In this document: positions 16,033-24,103 of the stretch, one piece after another
Layout: each line of letters starts with the position of its first letter
Numbering within the stretch: position 1 is the first letter of the stretch
Assembly (NCBI GenBank): GCA_964545205.1
Contig: CAZJFH010000017.1
Coordinates: 15,606-79,605, forward strand
Origin: CAZJFH01 sp964545205
GTDB taxonomy: Bacteria; Pseudomonadota; Alphaproteobacteria; Rhodospirillales; Magnetospirillaceae
Length of the DNA: 64,000 nt
Direction of reading: 5' to 3'
Made by a program: the position numbers and the translations under genes
The notes under the pieces: generated by a model
Told to the model about the DNA's origin: nothing
The model's input: only the letters and a program-made list of their open reading frames with translations
Databases searched by the model: none

Positions 16033-17333
16033 TGTTCGGCGATTTCATGCTGGGGGCGCGCAGCCGCCTGCTGCCCGCCCACGTGCCGTTCCGGTTCTTC
16101 GGCACCGCCGTGATCTTCCACGTTCTGGCATGGGCGCTGCTCGTCTGGGCCGGCGACGGCATGGTCGGGTTCGTCGGTGGCGTCGGGCCGGCCCTGGCCG
16201 GCCTGCACGTCGTGACCCTGGGCGTGCTGGCCATGACCGCGATGGGCGCCGCCTATCAGCTGCTGCCGGTGGCGACGAAGCGCCCGGTGCGCTCGATCCT
16301 CGCCTGCAAGGTCACCCACGGGCTGGCGGCGCTCGGCGTGCCGCTGCTGGCCTACGGCTTCGCGGTGTTCGAGACCTGGGCCATGCACGGCGGCGCGGCG
16401 CTCGTCGTGGCGGCGCTGCTGCTGTTCGGGGCGCTGATCGCGGACAACCTGCGCCGGGTCGACGACATGCCGCTGGTCACCGGCCATGCCTGGCAGTCGC
16501 TGGCATCGCTGCTGCTGGTCGCCGTGCTCGGGCTGCTGCTGGTCGTCGATTTCGACGCCGGCTTTCTGCCCGATCACGCGATGGTGGCGGCGGCGCACGC
16601 CATCGCCGGCGGCTACGGCTTCATGGGCATGCTGGCGCTCGGGTTCAGCTACGTGCTGATCCCGATGTTCGGCCTGTCGCAGGCGCCCAACAAGCCGTAC
16701 GGCCTGTGGGCGGTGCGCGCCGGCTGGCTGGCGCTGGCGCTCGGCGTCGTCGGCGCGCTGTCCGGCCAGACGGCGCTGATCCTGATCGCCGGCGCCATCG
16801 GCCTGGCGGTCGCGGCGCTTCACCTGGTGATGATGAGCCTGATCATGAAGAGCCGCATGCGCCGCGAGCTCGGCCACTCGTTCACGCTGGTGCGCCTGGG
16901 CTGGGGCCTGCTGCCGGTGAGCATCCTGGTCGGCATGGTCGCGGCGACCGGCTGGCGGCCGGCGGTGACGGTGCCGCTGTTCGGGTTCCTGCTGATCTTC
17001 GGCTGGCTGCTGACCTTCCTGACCGGCGTGCTGCAGCGGATCATGCCGTTCCTGGCCTCGATGCATTCGTTCAGGCCGGGCGGCCGTCCGGCCCTGGTCT
17101 CGGCGCTGACCGCCGAGACGCCGCTGAAGATCCACCTGTACTGCCATCTGGCGGCGCTGGTCGCGATCGCCGCCGGCATCGTGCTCGACATCGGACTGCT
17201 GGCGCGGCTCGGCGCCGTCGCCGGGCTGGCCGGATCGATCTCCTTCGCGGTGTTCGCGGTGGCGCTGTGGCAGCGCCTCGACCGGCACCTGAAGGCTTCC
17301 TCACCCCCACACGCATCGGAGATTCGCGCATGA
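16032..17333 (+). CDS. COX1-like (heme-copper oxidase subunit I-related) multi-pass membrane protein
   Basis: 433 aa with about 12 hydrophobic helices. Helix-borne histidines occur in patterns of haem-copper oxidase subunit I: LAGLHVVTLGVLAMTAMGAAYQLLP near residue 60-85, MVAAAHAIAGGYGFMGMLALGFSYVLIPMFG near 185-215, and AALHLVMM near 260. The Cu-binding HPEVY-type motif is absent, so it is not a full oxidase; haem binding is possible. Homologues accompany DUF2249 and hemerythrin genes and are thought to act in NO handling, like NnrS. The preceding gene overlaps by 1 bp and the next hemerythrin gene overlaps by 4 bp. Confidence 0.75.
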   Translation: MFGDFMLGARSRLLPAHVPFRFFGTAVIFHVLAWALLVWAGDGMVGFVGGVGPALAGLHVVTLGVLAMTAMGAAYQLLPVATKRPVRSILACKVTHGLAALGVPLLAYGFAVFETWAMHGGAALVVAALLLFGALIADNLRRVDDMPLVTGHAWQSLASLLLVAVLGLLLVVDFDAGFLPDHAMVAAAHAIAGGYGFMGMLALGFSYVLIPMFGLSQAPNKPYGLWAVRAGWLALALGVVGALSGQTALILIAGAIGLAVAALHLVMMSLIMKSRMRRELGHSFTLVRLGWGLLPVSILVGMVAATGWRPAVTVPLFGFLLIFGWLLTFLTGVLQRIMPFLASMHSFRPGGRPALVSALTAETPLKIHLYCHLAALVAIAAGIVLDIGLLARLGAVAGLAGSISFAVFAVALWQRLDRHLKASSPPHASEIRA

Positions 17334-17833
17334 TGGGTCAGACCCAGACCGGGGCCCTGCTGCACAACGACCATGTCGCCACGATTCAGGCCCTGCAGAG
17401 CCTGGAGGGCTTCCTGCTGCGCAACAAGCGGCCGCCGGACGTCAAGGACGAGGCGGTGCGCAAGGCGCTGCAGAGCCTGATCGACACCCTGACCAACGAG
17501 GTCGGCCGCCATTTCGGCTTCGAGGAGGAGCACCTGTTCCCGCTGCTCGCCGAGCGCGGCGAATCGGGCATCGGCGAATTCCTGATGAGCGAGCACGCCA
17601 CCATCCTGCCGCTGGCCAACGAAGTCGCCGAATCGGCGAGGAAGGGCCTCGACGAAGGGTTCGACGAGGCGGGCTGGAAGCGCTTCCACGCCGCCGGCCT
17701 GGAACTGGTGGAGCGCGAGATCTTCCATATCCAGAAGGAGGAGATGGGCCTGCTGGCGGCGATCAGCATGCTCGTCGACCCGGCGGCCGACGCCGAACTG
17801 GCCGAGAAGTACCGCGGCCTGCAGGCCGCCTGA
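17330..17833 (+). CDS. Hemerythrin-like HHE domain protein
   Basis: 167 aa. Four-helix HHE fold with the expected iron-ligand residues: HNDH near residue 12-15, GRHFGFEEEHLFPLL, LMSEHATILPL and EIFHIQKEEMGLL. No signal peptide, so cytoplasmic. Di-iron hemerythrins bind O2 or NO; together with the Crp/Fnr pair, DUF2249 and COX1-like genes upstream, sensing or scavenging NO is the likely role. It overlaps the upstream stop by 4 bp (ATGA), and GGAG lies eight bases before the ATG. Confidence 0.87.
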   Translation: MMGQTQTGALLHNDHVATIQALQSLEGFLLRNKRPPDVKDEAVRKALQSLIDTLTNEVGRHFGFEEEHLFPLLAERGESGIGEFLMSEHATILPLANEVAESARKGLDEGFDEAGWKRFHAAGLELVEREIFHIQKEEMGLLAAISMLVDPAADAELAEKYRGLQAA

Positions 17834-17989
17834 CCGTTCGGCGCGAGACGTGTGGGGAGGGGGGCCTCACACCTTCGTGGCATCACTGTCCGTTATGGGC
17901 AGTACCATGGTGCTGCTTCTGCACGATTGATCGGGTGGCGGCGGATTCGGTTTGATGGAGTCCGCACGCACCCGACGAAAGGCAGTCCC

Positions 17990-18169
17990 ATGCTGGAGCA
18001 TCGTCCTTACGGCAGCGAGCCGCCGCTTCGCGAGGCCCTCGACGACCCGATCATCCAGCAGGTGATGCTCCGTGACGGCGTGACCCGCGGCGACCTGATG
18101 CGCCTGAGCGCCGTGGCGCGGCGCAGCCGCGAAGACCTGGAGTGGCGCGGCCAGAGCCCCGCCAACTGA
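17990..18169 (+). CDS. Small hypothetical protein (59 aa)
   Basis: 59 aa, unrecognised, starting at ATG 17990 with AAAGG upstream. Charged and largely helical (EALDDPIIQQVMLRDGVTRGDLMRLSAVARRSREDLEWRGQ). It looks like a small soluble protein with a helix-turn-helix-like C-terminal half. It stands alone between the hemerythrin and the hybrid kinase on the same strand. Confidence 0.5.
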   Translation: MLEHRPYGSEPPLREALDDPIIQQVMLRDGVTRGDLMRLSAVARRSREDLEWRGQSPAN

Positions 18170-18313
18170 CGCGTACCATCGCGGGAACCCGTCCGCCGCC
18201 GCGCATCGCCCCCGCAGGGCTCGCCATGATTTCGCCTCCGCCCCGACGTTCCTCTGTTCTGCGGCGTGCCGCTGTGCTTTGATCGCGGCAAGGCCTATTC
18301 GCGGGGGTTTGGG

Positions 18314-20905
18314 GTGTCGGCATCGGAGTCCGGGCGCAGCAGCCGGCTTATCGCCGTCGCCATCATCGTCGCCGCGGTGCTGGGGATCGGCATCTCGATC
18401 GCCCTGTTCAAGCTGTCGCGCGCCGCCAACGAAGCCGCCGACCGGGCGCATCTGGAAACCCATGCCGTCAGCCTGGCCCATGCGGTCCGTCAGGCGGTGA
18501 GCGCGCGCGTCCTGCTGCTCGATCACCTGCGGGCCCATATCGACGGCGCGCCCGACGCGGTCCCGCGCGAGGAATTCGCGACCTATGTCGCCGAATACAG
18601 CCATCTCATTCCCAGCCTTCGGGCGGTCGGCTGGAGCCCGCGGATCGCCGAGCGCGGCGCGGCGCGGCAGCCGCTGTCTCTGGTCGAGCCGGTGTCCGGC
18701 AACGAACGGCTTCAGGGTCTCGATCTCGCCGCGGTGCCGGAACTGGGCCGCGGCATCGAGCTGGCCCGCGACCGCGGGCGGCCGGCGATCCTGGCGCCGG
18801 TGCGCCTGCCGGGCGACGACGATGCCCGCGTCACGCTGGTGATGGTGCTGCCCGCCTTCGCGGGCGGCGGCGTCCCCGACGACCTGCCGCGCCGGCGCGA
18901 GCTGTTCCGGGGCGCGCTGGTCGGCGTTTTCCTGGCCGAGGATCTGCTGCGCCGGACGCTGTCCGATCTGCCGTGGGGGCTGTTCTCGGGCGCGGTCACG
19001 GTTGCGATGGCGGACGGCACCGAGGCCGTCCTGTTCGCCTCCGAGGGCGCCGCGCCGCGCCCCGGCGTTTCGGTCGCTCATCCGGTTGGCCTCGGCGATC
19101 CGGCGTGGCGGCTGGTGCTGAGTCCGTCCGCCTCGCCCGGCGCGCTGCAGCAGCGCGCGCTCGAATGGGGCGCCTTGCTGGGCGGTCTGCTGCTGACCCT
19201 GTTGCTGCTGAGCTTCCTGGCGGTGACGCTGGGCCGCGCGCGCAAGATCGAGGCGCTGGTCCATGCCGTCGGCACGGCCAACGAGGTGCTGCGCAGCGAA
19301 GTGCAGGCGCGCACCACCGCCGAGGAGGCGGTGCGCCGGCTCAACGTGCGGCTGCTCGATCAGATTCGCGACCGCGAACAGGCCGAGGCGGCGTTGCGCG
19401 CCAGCGAGGACATGTTCCGGCAGGCGCTGGCGCCGACCGGGGTGGTGGTGTTCGCGCAGGACGCCGAGCTGCGTTACACCTGGATCTTCAATTCGCGCGT
19501 CGAGGGCGACGACCCGATCGGCAAGACCGACGCCGAGCGGATGGGCCCGAACGACGCCGAGGTGCTGCGGACGCTCAAGCGCAAGGTGCTTGCGGACGGG
19601 GCCGGCCGTCGCGAGATCGTCCGGCTCGAGCTCCTGGGCGGCAGCTACTACGACCTGAGCCTGCAGGCACTGCGCGACCCGAACGGGACGGTGAACGGGG
19701 TGATCGGCACCGCGATCGAGATCACCGAACTGATCCAGGCCCGCGCCGAGGCCGAGCGCGCCAATGCCGCCAAGTCGCGCTTCCTGGCCGCCGCCAGCCA
19801 CGACCTGCGCCAGCCGATGGTCGGCCTGCGGCTGTTCCTCGAGCTGCTGGCCGAGACGCGGATGAACGACGAGCAGCGCGGCTACCTCGACCGCGCCACC
19901 GGCAGCCTGGCGGCGACCGAGAACCTGCTCAACGCGCTGATGGACGTCTCGGCGCTGGAATCGGGCAAGATCCGGCCGCAGTTCCGGGCGGTGTCGCTGG
20001 CCACGCTCGCCGATTCCGTCGCCGAGGCCTGCCAGGCCGAGGCGCTGGAGAAGAACGTGGCGCTGCGCACCCGCCATTGCCTGCGCCACGGCTGCGAAGG
20101 CACCGTGCGCACCGACCCGGTGCTGCTGGAGCGCATCCTGCGCAATCTGGTCGTCAACGCGATCCGCTACGCGCCCGGCGGGCAGGTGCTGGTCGCCTGC
20201 CGCTGCCGCGGCGGCGCCGCGATGGTCGAGGTCTGGGACACCGGCGTCGGCATCCCCGAGGACAAGATCGAGCGGATATTCGAGGACTTCTACCAGATCC
20301 AGCACAGCCGGGTCGGCGGCGGGGTCGGACTCGGGCTTGGCCTGTCGACCGTGGCGCGCATGGCCAAGCTGCTCGGCTACCGCATCGAGGTGCGCTCGCG
20401 GGTCGGCCGCGGCTCGATGTTCCGCATCATCATCCCGACCGCGCCGATGGTGGTGAGCGTCGGTCCGGACCTGCAGACGAGCGGCGCCGCCGGCAACCTG
20501 TCCGGTGCCGTGGTGGCGGTGGTCGAGGACGATCCCGGCCAGCTCCGGCCGTTGGTCACCAGCATCGAGAAATGGGGCTGCCGCGTCGTGGCCGGCGACT
20601 CGGGCGACGCCGTCGAGGCGGCTCTCGCGGCGGCGGGGCTGCTGCCCGACCTGCTGGTCAGCGATTACTGGCTGCGCGACGAGACCGGGCTGGAGGTGGT
20701 CGCGCGGCTGGAGCGGCTGGCCGAGCGGCGGGTGCCGACGGTCGTGCTCACCGGCGACACCGACAGCGACGTCGTCGCCACCGTCCGCAAGGCCGGGCAT
20801 CGGCTGCTGCGCAAGCCTTACGCGCGCGCGGCCCTCAGGGAGGCGATGAGCGAGGTGCTGAGCGAGGTCTCCTCCGAAAGTCGGGTGGCGACGGCGGCGC
20901 CTTAA
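18314..20905 (+). CDS. CHASE-domain hybrid sensor histidine kinase, SHDLRQP type
   Basis: 863 aa from GTG 18314 (GGGGG upstream); GTG 18266 is an alternative. A first membrane helix (LIAVAIIVAAVLGIGISIALF) leads to a periplasmic CHASE-like domain (about 35-270, including VGWSPRI), a second helix (LLGGLLLTLLLLSFLAVTL), coiled coil, a PAS domain (FRQALAPTGVVVFAQDAELRYTWIFN), HisKA with SHDLRQP (His496), HATPase (VNAIRYA, VWDTGVGIPED, GVGLGLGLSTVARM) and a receiver (acceptor Asp784 in VSDYWLRDETG). Unlike the paralogue at 611 it senses an outside signal. It is followed by an unknown gene and a NarL-type regulator on the same strand. Confidence 0.9.
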   Translation: MSASESGRSSRLIAVAIIVAAVLGIGISIALFKLSRAANEAADRAHLETHAVSLAHAVRQAVSARVLLLDHLRAHIDGAPDAVPREEFATYVAEYSHLIPSLRAVGWSPRIAERGAARQPLSLVEPVSGNERLQGLDLAAVPELGRGIELARDRGRPAILAPVRLPGDDDARVTLVMVLPAFAGGGVPDDLPRRRELFRGALVGVFLAEDLLRRTLSDLPWGLFSGAVTVAMADGTEAVLFASEGAAPRPGVSVAHPVGLGDPAWRLVLSPSASPGALQQRALEWGALLGGLLLTLLLLSFLAVTLGRARKIEALVHAVGTANEVLRSEVQARTTAEEAVRRLNVRLLDQIRDREQAEAALRASEDMFRQALAPTGVVVFAQDAELRYTWIFNSRVEGDDPIGKTDAERMGPNDAEVLRTLKRKVLADGAGRREIVRLELLGGSYYDLSLQALRDPNGTVNGVIGTAIEITELIQARAEAERANAAKSRFLAAASHDLRQPMVGLRLFLELLAETRMNDEQRGYLDRATGSLAATENLLNALMDVSALESGKIRPQFRAVSLATLADSVAEACQAEALEKNVALRTRHCLRHGCEGTVRTDPVLLERILRNLVVNAIRYAPGGQVLVACRCRGGAAMVEVWDTGVGIPEDKIERIFEDFYQIQHSRVGGGVGLGLGLSTVARMAKLLGYRIEVRSRVGRGSMFRIIIPTAPMVVSVGPDLQTSGAAGNLSGAVVAVVEDDPGQLRPLVTSIEKWGCRVVAGDSGDAVEAALAAAGLLPDLLVSDYWLRDETGLEVVARLERLAERRVPTVVLTGDTDSDVVATVRKAGHRLLRKPYARAALREAMSEVLSEVSSESRVATAAP

Positions 20906-20973
20906 GTCGTCCGTGCCGTACCCAGGCCTTCCAACCGCGACTAAACTGGACGTGTTTCGCCAGCGGGGGTCGC

Positions 20974-21345
20974 ATGTTCATCGCCGACAGCATTCTGGTT
21001 CAGGACATCGAACCGAGCGAACGCAATCGCGAGGCGCTGATGGCCGCCGCCCGGCTCGGCGGGCCGCGCCTGCAGCCGCAAGACGTGCAATGGGCGCGTT
21101 GGCTGGCGCGGGAGATGGAGGCTCTGCTCGACGGCTATCGGCAGCGTCGGGCGCAACGGCTGTCGCTGTGCGGCAGCGACCTGCAGCGGGCGGCGGTCGA
21201 GAGCATCTTCCGACTGGCCACCGAGCCGCTGGCGCGCGAGCACGCCGCCCTGCTGCAACGGATCGCCCTGGCGGGCCTCGACGGCCCGCCGACCAACGTC
21301 GTGGCGTTGCCGCCATTCCTGCCGCGCAGGTCTCTGCGGCGTTAG
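20974..21345 (+). CDS. Hypothetical protein between kinase and regulator genes
   Basis: 123 aa, unrecognised, from ATG 20974 with GGGGGT close upstream. Predicted all-helical and soluble, with a basic middle (EALLDGYRQRRAQRLSLCGSDLQRAAVESIF) and a C-terminal Arg-rich end. It lies 68 bp after the hybrid kinase and 64 bp before its likely response regulator, so it may be a phosphotransfer or accessory protein. No His-containing Hpt motif is evident. Confidence 0.6.
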   Translation: MFIADSILVQDIEPSERNREALMAAARLGGPRLQPQDVQWARWLAREMEALLDGYRQRRAQRLSLCGSDLQRAAVESIFRLATEPLAREHAALLQRIALAGLDGPPTNVVALPPFLPRRSLRR

Positions 21346-21409
21346 GATGCTTTCGCCGGTTGGGGCGACCGGTGTACCATGCGTTTTGGAAGTTCACAGG
21401 GGCAGGAAA

Positions 21410-22039
21410 ATGCGCATCATCATTGCCGACGATCATGTCATGGTCCGCGAGGGCCTGCGTCCGTTTCTGGAGCGGCTCGAGGACGACGTGACGGTTCACG
21501 AAGCCGGCAGCCTGCCCGAGGTCATCGAACTGCTGGGCCGGGTCGGCCAGGTCGACCTGCTGGTCCTCGACCTGCGAATGCCGGGCATGGACGGGCTCGA
21601 GGGCCTGCGCCGGGTGCGCAGCGAATATCCCGACGTGCGCACGGTGATCCTGTCGTCGCTGGTCGACCGCGACCAGATGCTGGAGACCATCAACCTGGGC
21701 GCCGCCGGATACATCCCCAAGCACCTGTCGGGCGGCGCCATGATCTCGGCGCTGCGGCTGGTGCTGAGCGGCGAGCGCTTCCTGCCGTCGATGCTGCTGG
21801 CCCCCGAGGCGTCGCACGAGCAGCGCGCCGGCGGCTCGGGCGTCGCCGCCAAGCTGACCCCGCGCGAGCGCGAGGTGCTGACGCTGCTGCGCGAGGGCCT
21901 GCCGAACAAGGTGATCGCCAGCCGCCTCAATCTCAGCGAGGTGACGGTGAAATCGCACCTGTTCAGCATCTTCCGCAAGCTCGGCGTCCAGAACCGCGTC
22001 CAGGCGGCGCGGCGGCTGGTCGAGCTCGCCGAGGTCTGA
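21410..22039 (+). CDS. NarL/FixJ-type response regulator
   Basis: 209 aa from ATG 21410 (AGGGGCAGGAA upstream); a longer in-frame start at 21347 is less likely. Receiver with D7/D8, acceptor Asp54 (VLDLRMPG) and Lys in GYIPKHLSG, then a LuxR-type HTH (LTPREREVLTLLREGLPNKVIASRLNLSEVTVKSH). Partner of the CHASE hybrid kinase by position. It aligns with the regulator at 2162-2839, including LVLSGE between receiver and linker, so the two kinase-regulator pairs derive from one ancestor. Confidence 0.9.
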   Translation: MRIIIADDHVMVREGLRPFLERLEDDVTVHEAGSLPEVIELLGRVGQVDLLVLDLRMPGMDGLEGLRRVRSEYPDVRTVILSSLVDRDQMLETINLGAAGYIPKHLSGGAMISALRLVLSGERFLPSMLLAPEASHEQRAGGSGVAAKLTPREREVLTLLREGLPNKVIASRLNLSEVTVKSHLFSIFRKLGVQNRVQAARRLVELAEV

Positions 22040-22082
22040 TCCGGCGCTTTCCCGGGCCGGCGCGAACGGCTAGGGTTGCCGC

Positions 22083-22598
22083 ATGAAGATCTTCGGCATC
22101 GCCGGCTGGAGCGGCAGCGGCAAGACCACCCTGATGCTCAAGCTGATCGCGGCGTTGCGCGCCCGCGGCGTGCGCGTCTCCAGCATCAAGCGCACCCACC
22201 ACACGGTCGAGGTCGACGAGCCCGACAGCGACAGCCGGCGCCTGCGGCAGGCCGGCGCCCACGAGGCGCTGATCGCCGGACCGCAACGCTGGGCGCTGAT
22301 CCACGACCTGCGCGACGAGCCGGAGCCCAGGCTCGACGACGTGCTGCCGCGCTTCGCCGACTGCGACCTGCTGCTGGTCGAGGGCTTCAAGCGCAACCCG
22401 CACCGCAAGCTGGAGGTCTACCGGCCCGCGATCGGCAAGCCGCTGCTGTGCGTCGACGATCCGAACATCGTCGCCGTGGCGACCACCAGCCGCGACGACG
22501 CATTTCCCGTGCCGTCGCTCGACCTCGACGACGTCGACGCGATCGTCACGCTGATCCTGCGCGAGACCGGCCTGGACCGGCCGGCGCCTGTCGGGTGA
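22083..22598 (+). CDS. mobB: Molybdopterin-guanine dinucleotide biosynthesis protein MobB
   Basis: 171 aa. Walker A GWSGSGKTTL at residues 8-17, followed by the MobB signature SIKRTHHTVEVDEPDSDSRRLRQAGA and LLVEGFKRNPHRKLEVYRP. MobB is a GTP-binding accessory to MobA in attaching GMP to molybdopterin for molybdoenzymes. No mobA is in the window, but a molybdate transporter with a ModE-type site is at 29.7-32.3 kb, which fits active molybdoenzyme use in this organism. Confidence 0.92.
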   Translation: MKIFGIAGWSGSGKTTLMLKLIAALRARGVRVSSIKRTHHTVEVDEPDSDSRRLRQAGAHEALIAGPQRWALIHDLRDEPEPRLDDVLPRFADCDLLLVEGFKRNPHRKLEVYRPAIGKPLLCVDDPNIVAVATTSRDDAFPVPSLDLDDVDAIVTLILRETGLDRPAPVG

Positions 22599-22630
22599 GG
22601 CTGCGGCTCTCGAATCGGTTCGGAAGCGGC

Positions 22631-22644
22631 TTGACTTCCGTCAA
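22631..22644 (+). promoter_or_regulatory. Palindromic Fnr/Dnr-type box TTGACTTCCGTCAA
   Basis: A perfect palindrome, TTGAC-N4-GTCAA, 40 bp before the Crp/Fnr gene that leads into ubiTUV. Spacing and half sites are those of Fnr/Dnr/NNR operators. Likely autoregulation or control by another Crp/Fnr protein of the window. Confidence 0.65.
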
Positions 22645-22683
22645 ACCGGTTATACCGTTGCCCGGCTAAGGTTTACTGGGCAA

Positions 22684-23397
22684 ATGGCGGCGAGGCGGAC
22701 GGAATTGGACATCACCATAGGCGATCGGGACCTGATCCGGCGCGTCCCGTTGTTCGGCGATCTTGCCGACGAGACCCTGCAGGCGGTGGTCGGGGAAGGG
22801 GCGGTGTTCTCGTATCCGCGCAACACGGTGCTGTTCCACCAGGGCGACATGCCCGAATGCCTGCACATCGTGCTCGACGGCGAGATCGGCCTGATCGCCG
22901 AGGGCGCCGGCGAGGAGACGGTGGTCGAGATCCTCAAGCCCGGCGAACTGTTCATCGCCGCCGCGGTGCTCACCGACCGGCCCTACCTGATGGGTGCCAA
23001 GGTGCTCAAGCCGGCGCGGCTGCTGCTGCTCGGCGCCGAGCAGTTCCGCCGTTCGCTGCGCGAGCAGCCGGATCTCGCCATCGCCATGCTGGCGGCGATG
23101 TCGCGCCACTTCCGCATGATGGTGCGCGAGGTCAAGCGGCTGAAGCTGAAATCCTCGGCGCAGCGGCTCGGGGTGTACCTGCTCGGCCTGACCGAGCAGA
23201 CCGCCGGCCGCGTCGTCATGCGCCTGCCGCACGCCAAGTCGCTGATCGCCCAGCGCATCGGCATCCGCCCCGAGACCCTGTCGCGCCACTTCGCCACGCT
23301 ACAGGACGTCGGCGTCTGGGTGCGCGGCAGCGAGGTCGAGATCATGGACCTCGCCCGGCTGGCCCATTTCTGCCGCGACGAGGACGAGGTCGAGTAG
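22684..23397 (+). CDS. Crp/Fnr-family regulator upstream of ubiTUV
   Basis: 237 aa. Effector barrel (LFHQGDMPECLHIVLDGEIGLI), dimerisation helix, and HTH RIGIRPETLSRHFATL with the E--SR readout signature. It groups with the tandem regulators at 13966 and 14679 rather than with those at 49921 and 51597. It lacks an N-terminal cysteine cluster. It is followed after 80 bp by ubiT, ubiU and ubiV on the same strand, so it most likely controls oxygen-independent ubiquinone synthesis. A perfect TTGAC-N4-GTCAA palindrome precedes it. Confidence 0.88.
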   Translation: MAARRTELDITIGDRDLIRRVPLFGDLADETLQAVVGEGAVFSYPRNTVLFHQGDMPECLHIVLDGEIGLIAEGAGEETVVEILKPGELFIAAAVLTDRPYLMGAKVLKPARLLLLGAEQFRRSLREQPDLAIAMLAAMSRHFRMMVREVKRLKLKSSAQRLGVYLLGLTEQTAGRVVMRLPHAKSLIAQRIGIRPETLSRHFATLQDVGVWVRGSEVEIMDLARLAHFCRDEDEVE

Positions 23398-23477
23398 GTC
23401 GCCGACCACGCGAGGCTTGACTTTTCGCCCCCTGCGGATAGTGACTAGCCCCTTGGAGTTGGTGAGGGAGTAGGGCG

Positions 23478-24098
23478 GTGGACGACGCGCTCCGGCGGGA
23501 CGAACGCATCCTCGAGACCATGCTGGCCAGGCTGGCCATGATCGCGGCGCTGCCGCTGCCCAAGGGCATGCTGCAGCCGGCGCTGGACCTGATCGTCCGC
23601 GTCCTGGGCCGCCGCCATCCCGGCGCCTTCGCGCGCCTGGAGGAGCTGCCCGAATCGCACATCCTGGTCGACCCTGTCGACCTGCCGCTGGCGTTCATGA
23701 TGCGGCTCGGTCCGGCCGGCGTCGCCTTGCGGCTGACCGCGCGCCAGGCCGGCGGCCACGACGCCGCGATCCGCGGCACCCTGGCCAACCTTCTCGACCT
23801 GCTGGAGGGGCGCATCGACGGCGACGCGCTGTTCTTCAGCCGCGACCTGACGATCGAAGGCGACACCGCGGCCGTGGTCGCCCTGCGCAATGCCGTCGAC
23901 GGCGAGGACATCGACCTGGCCGAGGACGTCGCCGCCTTCCTGGGGCCGTTCGGACGCCTGCTGGCCCCGGCGCGCCAGGCGGCGGTGCGGGTGCACGAGA
24001 CCCTGTCCGACCTGCACGACCAGGTGCTGGCCCCGGCCAACCGGCGGATCGAGACCGTCGAACGCCGCCTGAACCGCCTCGAGAAGAACAGGACCTGA
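23478..24098 (+). CDS. ubiT: UbiT-like SCP2-domain lipid carrier for anaerobic ubiquinone synthesis
   Basis: 206 aa from GTG 23478. The SCP2-like lipid-binding domain covers about residues 45-140 (LPLAFMMRLGPAGVALRLT...GDALFFSRDLTIEGDTAAVVALRNAVDGEDID). The FFSRDLTIEGDT...LRNA stretch is typical of UbiT (YhbT), which binds ubiquinone precursors for the O2-independent pathway. A C-terminal amphipathic helix may hold it at the membrane. The order ubiT-ubiU-ubiV behind a Crp/Fnr gene is a common proteobacterial arrangement and supports the call. Confidence 0.87.
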   Translation: MDDALRRDERILETMLARLAMIAALPLPKGMLQPALDLIVRVLGRRHPGAFARLEELPESHILVDPVDLPLAFMMRLGPAGVALRLTARQAGGHDAAIRGTLANLLDLLEGRIDGDALFFSRDLTIEGDTAAVVALRNAVDGEDIDLAEDVAAFLGPFGRLLAPARQAAVRVHETLSDLHDQVLAPANRRIETVERRLNRLEKNRT

Positions 24099-24103
24099 GC
24101 GCC

